Source: Bombyx mori
Lineage: Eukaryota; Arthropoda; Insecta; Lepidoptera; Bombycidae
Assembly: GCF_030269925.1 (NCBI RefSeq)
Contig: NC_085130.1
Span: forward strand, 9,312,501-9,376,500
DNA length: 64,000 nt
Direction: 5' to 3'
The notes beneath the pieces are model-generated. The model saw only the letters and a program-made list of their open reading frames with translations, made no database searches and was not told the DNA's origin. A program made the position numbers and the translations under genes. This document shows, one piece after another, positions 43,547 to 54,510 of the stretch; within the stretch, counting starts at the first letter, position 1, and every line of letters starts with the position of its first letter.

Positions 43547-43946
43547 TTAATTAATAATTAACAAAATTGCAGCGATTCATGAAAAACGTCTTCAGAAATT
43601 CGTCAATCATTAAGTATTCGTAAGAAATCGTGTCGTCGAATTTAAAAGCGACCGTTGATCAGAGCCGTCGTGTTGAACCAAACATTTTGATGGCTAAAGC
43701 GACTACGCCGCTGGGAGTGCGGCGACAAGCCATACCTTACATACGTATGTACATTTACTCTGTATTTCATTAACAAAATACACTTTCTATTGTTTTCACG
43801 TCAAACACATACACATATAACTTTATTTGGTTTAGCCGCGATTCAATTTGTTTGTGTTCTCGCAATGGTATCGGATATTGTAAGACTTGTTATCTCACTC
43901 ATTCTTATTATACGATATCTTATATCTTTAAACGAGCAATTCAAAT
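43547..43946. other. No feature recognised
   Basis: No exon or repeat boundary supported. Confidence 0.4.
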
Positions 43947-44407
43947 TACTGGTGGGTGGTAGGAGTGGGTGATATAAATCGTATATAGATTCAATATCTA
44001 TATATCGCAGCAATATCGTTGAATCCGATATCACCCCGCACGAAATCTATATATCGATATCAGCCGATACACGATATTGCTCGATGTGATGCGCATCGCC
44101 ATATCGGGCCGATTCGTGAATCGAAATCTATATTTCGATATCAGCCGACCGATATTACCCACTCCTAGTGGGTGGACCTCTTGTGAGTCCGCGCGGATAG
44201 GTACCACCGCCCTGCCTATTTCTGCCGTGAAACAGTAATGCGTTTCGGTTTGAAGGGTGGGGCAGCCGTTGTAACTATACTTGAGACCTTAGAACTTATA
44301 TCTCAAGGTGGGTGGCGCATTTACGTAGTAGATGTCTATGGGCTCCAGTAACCACTTAACACCAGGTGGGCTGTGAGCTCGTCCATCCATCTAGCAATAA
44401 AAAAAAA
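43947..44407 (+). mobile_element. Bm1 SINE split by a MITE
   Basis: Starts TTACTGGTGGGTGG, is interrupted by 43960-44167, resumes GTGGGTGGACCTCTTGTGAG and ends CATCTAGCAATAAAAAAAA. Confidence 0.9.
43960..44167. mobile_element. hAT-like MITE, 208 bp, 8-bp TSD
   Basis: Inverted ends TAGGAGTGGGTGATAT and ATATTACCCACTCCTA. Flanked by the exact 8-bp direct repeat GTGGGTGG (43952-43959 and 44168-44175), the duplication length of hAT elements. The interior is rich in ATATCGATAT/GATATC words and non-coding. Confidence 0.85.
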
Positions 44408-44448
44408 CTTGTTTAAATATTATATAATCTGAATCTCAGAAACGGCTC

Positions 44449-44765
44449 CAACTATTTTTATAAAATTTAGTATACAGGGGATTTCGGGGGCGATAAATCG
44501 ATCTAGCTACGATTTATTTTCAGAAAATGTTGTTTTATTCGTGTTTTCAATAATAAACTTTATCGATAATGAACTTTATGACTCTTTCCGACATCTATTG
44601 GCGAATAATAATAGTATTTGTCATAACTGAGAGCAACTAACTGCTTTAAAGATACAATAACACTAAAGCTATTTCAGCAGATGGCGTTGTTGAGCCACCC
44701 GAAGCCAATGAGTGTTTGGTTTAATGCTCGACCAAGAAAATGAATTGTTTATTTATATTATTTAT
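44449..44765 (-). mobile_element. MITE-D internal segment
   Basis: Reverse of 9680-9990: CAGGGGATTTCGGGGGCGAT, CAGCAGATGGCGTTGTTGAG, CCCGAAGCCAATGAGTGTTT. Neither inverted end is present. Confidence 0.7.
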
Positions 44766-45134
44766 GTCTTTTTAACTCACGTGTTCACTTAAAAATGCCT
44801 AAACGATCTTGGAATATTTCATCATTTTATCAATATGTAATTCGTATTTAAATATAATTTCTAAAGAACACAATTTATCAAAAAAAAACACCGATCATCG
44901 TAAATAAATATATCCATAATAGGTATTAGCACTACAAACATTATGGGGGAGCTCATAAACCGTGCCGTAAGCCGAGTCAATTAGTAGAATTATGTAATTA
45001 ATTGTATATGCATTGCGCTGAGCTAATGGGATACTAGTAAGAGACCAGCCCGGTATGCTGGCCCAAGAACAGTGCTTGAATGTATGGAATGCATTTTTCC
45101 CTGAACGTGGCTTCCGACAGGTACACTAAGCATT
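44766..45134. other. No feature recognised
   Basis: No supported feature. Confidence 0.4.
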
Positions 45135-45381
45135 TACTGGTGGTAGGACTTCTTGTGAGTCCCCGCGGGTAGATACCACCTCCCTGCCTATTTCTTCCGT
45201 GAAGCAGCAATGCGTTTCGGTCTGAAAGATGGGGCAGCCGTTGTAACTATACTAAGATCTTAGAATTTTTATCTCAAGGTGGGTGGCGCATTTACGTTGT
45301 AGATGTCTATGGGCTCCAGTAACCACTTAACACTAGGTGGGCTGCGAGCTCGTCCACCCATCTAAGCTATAAAAAAAAAAG
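45135..45381 (+). mobile_element. Bm1 SINE, 5'-truncated
   Basis: TACTGGTGGTAGGACTTCTT to CATCTAAGCTATAAAAAAA. Confidence 0.9.
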
Positions 45382-46101
45382 TGCGTACGTACAAAGTACA
45401 CATGTCAGAAGTGAAACTTTTTTCGCGAACTAATTTATAAGTCTTGCTTATATTTATACAAATCTAAAACTTTAGATTTCCGAGAATTAGGAAGGGAAAA
45501 AGGAAGATATGTTCCTGCCAAAAGTCTGTAAAATGCCAATCTCAAACCTCAGTGTTGACAATCCCATTATGTTTAAATTTCTAAATTGTAAATGACTAAT
45601 ATTTTGACAATTGAATTGACTAATTTAATTTCATGCTATTTGATTAATGTTCCAAATTCTTTTCATTTCATTTCAATTCCTATTAACATTTTTCACAAAA
45701 AAAATATTAAATATTAGGCTGTATGGTATGATACATTTGCCTTTCCAGTTGGAAAAATACAACAACTACCACTACTGACATTTGACAAGTAGGTACTTAA
45801 TTTCAATAGTAGTTTGATGTCACTTCCGTTGCATAACTGCGTGACGTTCTGTAAAAAATTTACCCTCATGCGTCTAAAGAAGTTATACTTAAAAAAAAAA
45901 AAACATGACCCCTGTATACACAACTGCAGTCTATACTATGTATATAAACATCAGTAGATTGTAGTGTATGCAGATTGCACGACACACGGTAACCGGAAAA
46001 CTTGCTAATATTTAACTTCTTAACCTTTGAACTTATCTACATAGAGTAATCGTGCCGCTAACCGTTGCTACCCGCTGTTTCGTTTGAATTACAACTTCTT
46101 C
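45382..46101. other. AT-rich, no feature recognised
   Basis: The 69-codon minus frame at 45923-45714 has no start or splice support. Confidence 0.4.
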
Positions 46102-46307
46102 TTTTTTTATTGCCCTTGTAGGCAGACGAGCATGCGGCAGACCTGATGGTGAGTGGTTACCGTCGCCCATGGACTTCAGCAATGCCAGGGGCAGAGCCAA
46201 GCCGCTGCCTACCGTTAAGTACTCTCCACGAGCCTCGTTTGAAGAAGGACATGTCATAGCGCTCGGGAAACATCGTGGAGGGGAGCTCATTTCATAGCCG
46301 GATGGTA
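46102..46307 (-). mobile_element. LINE-C 3' end, truncated
   Basis: TTTTTTATTGCCCTTGTAGG to TTCATAGCCGGATGGTAC. Breaks within the coding block. Confidence 0.85.
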
Positions 46308-46382
46308 CTTCTGTCGATTCACTTTCTTTGGTCACTTTCTGCACTAACTGTCGATTCGCTTCCTTTAGTTCAATTAAAAGTA

Positions 46383-46798
46383 CTAGAGGTCCCGCAGTAG
46401 TCGAAATTCGACTATAATTAATTGGGATTGTAAGTTTGTACACTATTATGATTGTATTTTATACTTCTATAATCACAAATTTCGCCAAGACTACATTATA
46501 AAAAATATTAACAAAGACAAACCATATCCTATTCTTAATTTGACAACAGACGTCAAGAACAAAAGTTTGACAATAAATAGTATGCATGCGTGTGTGCGTC
46601 AAATACATGGTATGTAGTGTGTGTATGGTTTTCTTTATTGATATATTGTATCTTTTATGCATTATTTTAAAAAAATAATTAGCATTGTGCACTTCTTCTC
46701 TATGTTCTCTATAAGTGTAAAAAATTTCATACTCCTCCGTCCGCGCAATTTTCGTAAAAAGGGATACAAAGTTTTTGCTTCACGTATTAATATATAGA
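46383..46798 (-). mobile_element. Lep1-like non-autonomous Helitron
   Basis: CTAGAGGTCCCGCAGTAGTC at left, TAATATATAGA^T at right. Complete, reverse. Confidence 0.9.
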
Positions 46799-47345
46799 TT
46801 TATAATGAAGTTCATTTGACATATTACGTTAGAGTATTGCAGAGTACATTGTGCATTAGTCCTTGTGCTGTGACAGAGGTGTCCATTTTGAAATGGTAGA
46901 GCAACTGAATATCCTTATTAATTCTTAACCATAATACTAAATTGTGTATTTTCATGTGTATTTATATATTATTACTTTACATGTATATTATATTGTGTGT
47001 AATTATGTGTATGTATGTATTTTATTATTTTATACATAGGTCTATTAAATTGTAGTATGTTTATTTATGCACACAAAGTCATATGTAATCTATATAAGTA
47101 CCTATATTTAACATTATGTTTATTCTATATTATTGAGATGTTATTTTAAGGACGATTTTTGTTTTGATTTTGTTCTTTTTTTGTTTTGTTTTTGTTGTTT
47201 GTTATTCTTTTTTTAATGCACCTACCATGCATTACCTCTGCACCACCCTATGGTCGACTGGAAGAGAATGCCCATGGCATTAATTCCGCCTGTGTACAAG
47301 TTTTGTTTTGTGCATAAAGTATAAATAAATAATAAGCAAATAAAT
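46799..47345 (+). mobile_element. Probable LINE 3' UTR and tail
   Basis: The end (47235-47345) reads CCCTATGGTCGACTGGAAGA, GAATGCCCATGGCATTAATT, TTTTGTGCATAAAGTATAAA and an (AATA)n tail. This is the style of a lepidopteran LINE 3' UTR. No coding part was found. Confidence 0.45.
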
Positions 47346-47885
47346 ATCCACCTCGTGTTTCAAAGTAGATGTCTATGGACCCCTGTACACACCGCATACT
47401 TCACGAGCATAATGGCCGCGGATAGTAATGTATGTTTACAACTATCCAATCAAATTAAACTAAGAATAACGTTTAGTAAAATTGTCTCAAGTTCCTACAC
47501 ATACAGTACTAGAATGAAACGGCAGGTCACGACTTCCTATCTGATGCACATTTATATTTCCCCCTCAGCAATATATGCAACATGCTACACTGATCTTACG
47601 AAATATTCGACCTAATAGTAGACCGTGGACATCATTACATTATTAACGACGAGCTTATGTCTCTGTGTTTGGTAACAGATTTATAGCAGTCTTACCACCA
47701 ACATCGGTGTGAGCTGAGCTACTCCGAGTTATGTCTTTGCCTCTCGTTCACATCTTGTTCAGCTATAGCTGAGCTGCATGACCGAAAGAGACAAAAACAT
47801 TACATAGCCAAGGTTAAGCTTAGTTTTTTTTTATAAATTAACAGATAGAGATTACTTATCTTGATCAGCTAGTCGCAGTAAACCT
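47346..47885. other. No feature recognised
   Basis: No supported exon. AT-rich with a few open frames below significance. Confidence 0.35.
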
Positions 47886-47975
47886 GGCATTGCTGACGTC
47901 CATGAGCGACGGTGACCACTTGCCATCAGGTGGGCCGTATGCTCATCTACCTACAAAGGCAATAAAAAAAATAAA
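47886..47975 (+). mobile_element. LINE-C 3' tail
   Basis: TGGCATTGCTGACGTCCATG to CTACAAAGGCAATAAAAAAA. Confidence 0.8.
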
Positions 47976-48444
47976 AACTAAGTCTGGCCACATCTGCCTA
48001 TCCAGCATCCATTCAAAATAGAGGCTTCTCTATTTAACGATTTTAATTTATGAAACATTCATGAAACATTCAATGCGATACTTGTGGTGAAACGAACCAA
48101 GAACAGGTCATCTCTTGTTTACTCCCTTTTGATTCCTGGATAAAAATACAAAAAAATAATTAAATAAATAATGTAAATCTTAAGGCACTGTAACGGCAGT
48201 GTCCACGGCTGAAGCCACCAGCAGTTGGAAGTCTAGAAAGAGAGAGAGAGAGACCGCCTCGAAATGGTTCATGAAAAAACGACATTTGTTTCTGCAGAAA
48301 GTTCTGAACCCAGATCGAGCTTTCTAAGTTGTTGGGCGAAACGCTTCGCTCTCTAAGCCTACCGAACCACTGGAATAACGACAGCTGAACCAGGATAATA
48401 CACGCCGGTAGTCTCGTGGGCTAGACCTCAACATTTTAAATAAA
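47976..48444. other. No feature recognised; short (GA)n
   Basis: (AG)n at 48234-48253. Otherwise unassigned. Confidence 0.4.
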
Positions 48445-48686
48445 TACTGGTGGCAGGACGTCTTGTGAGTCCGCACGGGTAGGTACCACCACCCTGCCTA
48501 TTTCTGCCGTGAAGCAGTAATGCGTTTCGGTTTAAAGGGCAGGGCAGCCGTTGTAACTATACTGAGACCTTAAAAGTTATATCTCAAGGTGGGTGGCGCA
48601 TTTACGTTGTAGATGTCTATGGACTCCAGTAACCACTTAACACCAGGCGGACTGTGAGCTCATCCACCCATCTAAGCAATAAAAAT
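48445..48686 (+). mobile_element. Bm1 SINE, 5'-truncated
   Basis: TACTGGTGGCAGGACGTCTT to ATCTAAGCAATAAAAATA. Confidence 0.9.
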
Positions 48687-48918
48687 ACCAACTTATCATT
48701 TAAGCACGAAAAACTTTACCAAAGGCCCGCTCCCTCAATATATCGCTGGTAACTAAATTCAAAATGAAACAGCTATCGTCGAGGCTAGCGAGGACAAACT
48801 CACAAAACCAATGCTGTAATCATGTAGAGAATATACACAAAGAGTTTATCAGATGAAGTGCCGTAGAGAAATTATACAAATTGAATAACCAATCATTTTC
48901 AATTATCTAGTATTGGAG

Positions 48919-48968
48919 GCGCAATCTCCGGCGAACGCCACAAAGGGCTCGCCGGGACGATTGTGCCA
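48919..48968. repeat. Imperfect GC-rich inverted repeat
   Basis: GGCGCAATCTCCGGCGA and TCGCCGGGACGATTGTGCC can pair across a 14-base loop with two small bulges. It begins a GC-rich island (48915-49030) in AT-rich DNA. Confidence 0.5.
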
Positions 48969-49969
48969 ATTCGTGTCACTTCCAGCCGACGGGGGGAGGG
49001 CGCCGCAAGAGGGACGCAGGGAGAGGGACAAAGCTTCCCGAAAATTGTCTCCTTTCATTTCTAAATATGAAAACAGCGGCCATATTCAGAGAAACGTCAA
49101 AAAAAATTGATTATATAATTTGTTTGGTTATTTTAATTATTTAAAGATAGATTTACAATTATTTTTAAAGGTCGGGAACCCTATAAAAGCCCACTGTTAG
49201 AAGCGATGATAAGCGCTGAAGCTATATATCGCTCTTTAGTTTTATTAATTAGACACTTCATCGTGTTAATGCCGGGCAACTACCGGAGCACCAACGCGGC
49301 CGCCCACCTCGACGTGAGATTGAAGTGAGAATGGCATTAGCACGTCGGCTTCATTATATATATTTGTTCCCGGAACGGCCTCTTGTAAGCTCCTGCCCGT
49401 TCCTGCCGTGATGCATGGTAGGTAGTAGTATATTTTTTTATTGCTTAAGTGCAACCGCACCTCAGCCCCCGCCGTGATATGAGGGATCCACACCCCGCAT
49501 TCGATCTACTCTATCCTCTATCTATCTATTTCGCAAAAAAAACCTTTTAAAATATACTGATCCAAATATACTTTCAGTCTCAAAGCTGCTCCAGACAGAA
49601 CAAGAATGCTGACTTAGCTAAGAGCGGGCCCAGCCTAAGGTATATATGCACCTTAGACTTTTACAAACATTGCAAACAGATTTAGCATCACACAATGTAA
49701 TATTCAGTAGTTCGGAGTAATAACAGTGGAATCCTCAGAGGATCCACATCCACAGAAGGCGCGGGGAGAGGACGATGGGTTGGGGGAGGGGATGTACACT
49801 CGATATTAATCTAACGCCGTTTGATTATTGTATTGTTAGCGCAGCGGTAGCAGCATACCTACCGACCGAGACCTGGTAGTGTGCAAACTCCGATACCAAA
49901 ATTAGATCTTATTATCCGACCGATCGTAAATTTAGGGTGCTCATTAGGATTTCCACCTATTTACTGTTA
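48969..49969. other. No gene supported
   Basis: A CTATAAAAGC TATA-like word lies at 49191-49200. 49260-49500 has faint Bm1-like words. No clear family or exon. Confidence 0.3.
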
Positions 49970-50433
49970 CTAGTGGTCCCGCAGTAGTCGAAATTTGACT
50001 ATAAATAATTGAAATTATAAGTTTGAACATTATTAACCATAGTCTAATAGTCTTTGACAATAGAACCATCTATTGTCAAAGACTATTTATTATACTTCTA
50101 TAATCACAGATTTCGCCAAGACTACACTTTAGACAAATATTAACAAAGGCAAACAATAGGTATTTAATCTATTCTCAATTTGACCATAGACTTTATGCAA
50201 TAAGAAAAGTTTGACAATAAACAAATAGTATGCATGCATGTGTGTGTCAAATACATGGTAGTGTGTGTAATGTTTTCTTTATTGATTCAATGTATCTTTT
50301 ATGCATTATTTAAAAAAATATTAGCATTGTGCACTCCTTCTCTATATTCCCTATAAGTGTGGAAAATTTCATACTTCTCCGTCCGCGCAATTTTCGTAAA
50401 AAGGGATACAAAGTTTTTGCTTCACGTATTAAT
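49970..50433 (-). mobile_element. Lep1-like Helitron with inserted palindrome
   Basis: CTAGTGGTCCCGCAGTAGTC at left to AAGCAAAAACTT complement at right; the 5' TCTATATAT terminus is lost. It carries a 19-bp perfect hairpin (50046-50087) absent from the other six copies. Confidence 0.85.
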
Positions 50434-51153
50434 TTACTGTTATAAACGTATTCAGATGCTAAAATAGAAAATTTCTAAAGTTTTTGTTGTCGAACTTTGA
50501 TTTTGAGTCACCCAGGAATAATTTTATGTGTGGTTAAAATTTCGACTCTACAAAATTACTACTCTATAAAAATGATTCGCTATTCGCTTCGATTTTATTG
50601 AGAAGAAAAGAAAAGTCGTAGTCACAATTGTCACTCACAATACGGTCACATTTACCTGCACGATGCTATTCCTTGACGATAAATCTTTCATATTCCTTCA
50701 TTGTGAGTCTTCGTTAGGTAGGTTCTAGAGCAGGGCGGCCCGTGAGCTCAACTCTCGGTGAGTCCCATCAATAAAACGTTGTTATTCAAAACCACATTTT
50801 AGTTTGACCTAATTCCTCACATGGCAACGTGACGCACTCGCGAGGAACCTACAAGCTGGTAATTTCTGAGAGTGATTACACGCCAAGTGAGGGAGGGAAT
50901 GACTCGCCGGTGGAATCACAATGAGGAATCTATTTACGTGCCTTCAATGTATCAAAATATCGTTAAATTTCTTGAAAAGCTTATCACGATGACGTCACAA
51001 CATATATTTTTGTTTACTAGAGGTTATACCGTGGTACCTAATTTTACAAAGATGCAACTTGTTGTTACTGTAAATATGTTGTATGAGAGACCAGCTCATA
51101 GCCTACTTGCTATTGAACTATTAAACGCCTACCTTGCGGACCTTGCCTCCTGT
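50434..51153. other. No gene supported
   Basis: A weak Bm1-like phrase (GGCGGCCCGTGAGCTC) at 50735-50775. The frame at 50872-51159 runs into LINE-C and is not called. Confidence 0.3.
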
Positions 51154-51260
51154 TGGTAGGCAGCGGCTTGGCTCGGCCCTTGGCATTGGTGACGTCCATG
51201 AGTGACTATTCACCATCAGGTGGGCCGTATGCTCGTCTGCCTACAAGGGCAATAAAAAAA
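51154..51260 (+). mobile_element. LINE-C 3' tail
   Basis: GGTAGGCAGCGGCTTGGCTC to CTACAAGGGCAATAAAAAAA. Confidence 0.8.
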
Positions 51261-51399
51261 CCTACAAGTGATGTAGATTGCCTCTTCGTAACAAGGTAAC
51301 ATTACACAAGACCTGCAAAACGTATGGTTATGACTTCTCCAAGAGCAGTGTTCACTAGCTCCCGGCCATAGAGACACCCTCTTGTCCATTTAATCCCGT

Positions 51400-51832
51400 T
51401 TTGTAGGGAGCCTTCGAAGTACCGTGGTATGTGAGAAATGCAGATCTATACGATGATCTCGGAATCAAGCTAGACAGCGTCAGAACGCTTCTTCGAAAAA
51501 ACGGTGCAATACAATAACCCTCTTATCGTGGACGCCTCTAATTATACATATTATTATACCAGACGACATGGCAACCCACAAGCGCCTCATGGAACTCGTT
51601 GAATGTGAAGATCTTGATCTGTAATTAATTTAACCCATGGATACAACCCAACGAGTTTCTCCCCAGATCTTCTTAAAGACTGGGGATTTCAACGATAGAT
51701 TTAGCGATGCACTGCTCTTACTAGGTCTAGTGTCGGCAATCACTTATCTCAATTCTCTCAGGCCTTACCCCGTGAGCTTGCATACCAAACTGGCCAAATG
51801 AATAGCCTCTCGAGGCAACCAGCAATTAGTTT
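51400..51832 (+). mobile_element. Jockey-type LINE: ORF2 C-terminus plus Jk-A 3' UTR
   Basis: 51419-51518 reads VPWYVRNADLYDDLGIKLDS, VRTLLRKNGAIQ and stop. This is the PWYVRNxxLxxDLG block near the C-terminus of Jockey-clade ORF2. Downstream lies a degenerate Jk-A 3' UTR (AGCGATGCACTGCTCTTACT, ATAGCCTCTCGAGGCAACCA). It links Jk-A to Jockey. Confidence 0.65.
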
Positions 51833-52416
51833 ATGAGCACGTGTTGTGTATCTCAAAAATGAGTACCAACCCACGGGACTTGAAGACCACTTAAGTCGTA
51901 TCGCTTGACACGAGACGACACGCTGTGCGCGAGGACTCTGAGCATCTCACTTCTTACAAGTATCCACATTCTGCTCTGGAAGGAAATCTGCTCTCTCCGG
52001 CAATTTTCATGCACTATAACATTACCTAGTTCTAACGAAAAAAGACTTAGTCGTAGGCAGCGTCTTAACTGTGCCCCAGGCATGTCGATTTTCTAACTTA
52101 CTAAAATTCAAATATCATCAAATAACACTAAATCCTTAAAACAAAAATACCTTTGTATTATCTATTTTCTAATTTCCATTAATTAAGAAAAAACACAAAT
52201 AACAAAAAGCCTCATTGGATGTGATTTAGTTAAAAACTTATAAAACAAATATTCTTTTGTTAAAACTTTTTAATAGCGACGGCGAGTGGAGACATTTTGT
52301 CAAATTAAAAACAATATTTCTTTGATGAAGATGTCTATAAACGGCATGCTCTCGTTAATACGAAACTCCATATATAAACTTCGTTATAACGAAATTATCA
52401 AGGTTTATTTGAGCTG
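51833..52416. other. No feature recognised
   Basis: AT-rich. Overlapping opposed frames at 51853-52096 are unsupported. Confidence 0.4.
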
Positions 52417-52423
52417 TCCTTAT

Positions 52424-52663
52424 TGGTGGTGGGACCTCTTGAGTCCGCGCGGGTAGGTACCACCACCCCGCCTATTTCTGCCGTGAAGCAATAATGCGTT
52501 TCGGTTTGAAGGGTGGGGCAGCCGTTGTAACTATACTTGAGACGTTAGAGCTTATATCTCAAGGTGGGTGGCGCTTTTACGTTGTAGATGTCTATGGGCT
52601 CCAGTAACCACTTAACACCAGGTGGGCTGTGAGCTCGTCTACCCATCTAAGCAATAAAAAAAA
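52424..52663 (+). mobile_element. Bm1 SINE, 5'-truncated, clean target duplication
   Basis: TGGTGGTGGGACCTCTTGAG to CAATAAAAAAAA. Flanked by TCCTTAT (52417-52423 and 52664-52670). It lacks GTGA after CTCTT, as does the copy at 32.96 kb, so both may belong to one Bm1 sub-lineage. Confidence 0.9.
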
Positions 52664-52670
52664 TCCTTAT

Positions 52671-52960
52671 GCTGTCTCATTGGTCGCGGTATCTAGATCA
52701 AACTCTAGGCTAGAACAACAGGCTATTACAGAGAGATCATGACGCTCGGCATTGAGGTGAACGAGGCCAGGAGGACACCATACTATACAATGACTTGGGT
52801 TAGTTTAGGTGACCTACACTATAAGATATTTCTTTAATTGTTCAAAAGTTAAGGTCCCGATGTCGAGCCCAGCTCCTCGAAGGTCGTCTCCGAGCTCATA
52901 CAGCAGCGACTTCAGTAACGACAGACCCGACCTTCCGCTTCTTATACTTGGGCTATTTTA
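52671..52960. other. GC-richer stretch with open frames on both strands
   Basis: Plus: EIMTLGIEVNEARRTPYYTM near 52735-52800, and MSSPAPRRSSPSSYSSDFSN near 52859-52918. Minus: SLLKSLLYELGDDLRGAGLD then IGTLTFEQLKKYLIV and stop (about 52920-52815). Any could be an exon or transposon coding. No splice frame decides. Confidence 0.2.
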
Positions 52961-53373
52961 TTGACGTGACAACGTCTTATAATTCGATGGAGCCGAATGC
53001 ACGCACGAAAAAACATGACTCATGCGGCGTTACCTCGCTCGGAGGCGTTTCATTTAAGGCTTGAAGTGCAAACGAGAGCGCGCAACGAGCGACAAAGAGG
53101 CACAATCGGCCTCCGCGTTCGACAGCGTTCGACATCTGTCTCTCTCCTACTTGAGTGAGCGATGCATCCGCGTGGACAGCTGCTATACAATAATACATTT
53201 ACATGTTTTCGTCAAGTATGAAGTTCAGTGAAAAGTGAATGTGGTGTCAATTGTTTATAGCAACGATAATTGCGATAATTTGAAAAATGAAACCATTCCA
53301 TCAGTGTTTTCTTATGACGTTGTCACGTTCAACTATCGTCAGTAAACCGACTTTACAGACAACCGATTATTTT
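52961..53373 (+). mobile_element. MITE-G, copy 2
   Basis: TTGACGTGACAACGTCTTAT at left and CTTATGACGTTGTCACGTTC at right. Matches copy 1 at both ends, with an unrelated 80-bp middle (53204-53283). Confidence 0.75.
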
Positions 53374-53836
53374 ATAATCTAAAAAGCATTTTTACTATTT
53401 CGTACATTTTTTCCACAACATGTAAAAATCGTTTTAAACGACTTCGCGACGACGACTTAGAGACGACTATATAAATACGAATCGTAATAAATATTCGTCG
53501 CAACATCGGACGAGGTAGGGGAGCGAGGCCGGGGCGGTGTGCGGGGCGAGAGGGGGCACTCCAATAATTAGCTGGAAATAAACACGAGAGAGCATTCAAA
53601 TAAAAGTGTGTCTTGGGACCTACAGGTAGACGCTGTTGTTCTGTATAATTTATTGTAGAGTCGCTGTCGCTATATATAGGTTATTGAAGAAAGTAAGCGG
53701 GCTCGTTCAAAATATATGCCATCAGCATATTTAATGGAATTGCATACTTATATGAGCGTGTCGTATTCTATTATTTGTCGAACATTGATCTATTTGAGCA
53801 TCGTTTTCTATTATATATTGTATTACATGCGTAATT
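53374..53836. other. No feature recognised
   Basis: A GC patch at 53510-53565 only. Confidence 0.4.
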
Positions 53837-53973
53837 TCAAGTGATAAGACTTTTTTTTGGAGTTTACTCCTTAAGAATCGATTTACATATATAGGCCCGG
53901 GGTATGAAAATTATGGGGACCAAAATCGTACTAGAGAGTATAGCATGTCACACGAAATGCGTTATGCGCCTGA

Positions 53974-54044
53974 TTGGCTCCTGATTGGCGCGCGCACGCA
54001 TCACCATTGCCAGGTGATGCGTGCGCGCGCCAATCAGGAGCCAA
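53974..54044. repeat. Perfect 32-bp-arm palindrome, 7-nt loop
   Basis: 53974-54005 and 54013-54044 are exact reverse complements (TTGGCTCCTGATTGGCGCGC...), spaced by ATTGCCA. Arms are GC-rich with a GCGCGCGC core. A further TGATTGG lies at 53971-53977 and GCGCGGCCGCG follows at 54045-54055. Confidence 0.95.
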
Positions 54045-54445
54045 CGCGCGGCCGCGTTATCGCAGGTGACGCCGGGCTGCTGCGCCGGCAGTCCGCCACA
54101 AAGCCTCGTACTGATCGCGCGTTTCTCTCATTATTGTATTTTCATATATTTGTTAGTCGTTTGTTTTGTGTCTCGTTAATTTGTTAATAATCTGTAGTGT
54201 ATCGTGTTGTCGTAATATAGAACTATTTCTCGTATTGTTTCGTTTAATTTACCGACATCGTTTTGCTTGTGGCCGGACGCCGTTCGGGTTCGATTCCTGA
54301 ACGTATCAACTGTTAGTGGGTTGATACCCGAATATAACCCGCTACAAATCATTTATTAATAAAGCTTATTAAATATAAACAATTCCTTCTATCAGTGAAT
54401 GGACAACTTATATATTAATTGTAAAAGTGAATTATATAGACTTAC

Positions 54446-54510
54446 TTAATTACCGCATCCACGTGTTCCGCAACTCCCGGATCATTCTCACTAGAATACG
54501 TAACTTCCAT
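54446..54510 (-). CDS. Possible first exon of a transposase-like gene
   Basis: ATG at 54510, 21 codons (MEVTYSSENDPGVAEHVDAV, then I) plus two bases, then donor GTAAGT (54445-54440). Placed 40 bp below TATAAATA and 50 bp inside the 5' inverted repeat, the usual position of a transposase first exon. No later exon was found, consistent with internal deletion. Confidence 0.3.

Noticed and set aside
46033..46443. 136-codon minus-strand open frame
   Set aside because: It runs through the end of a Helitron and antisense or out-of-frame LINE-C sequence. It is a chance join of repeats.
54270..54310. tRNA gene suggested by GGGTTCGATTCCTGAACG
   Set aside because: Only a B-box-like word is present. 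No A box at the right distance and no cloverleaf or acceptor stem could be drawn.
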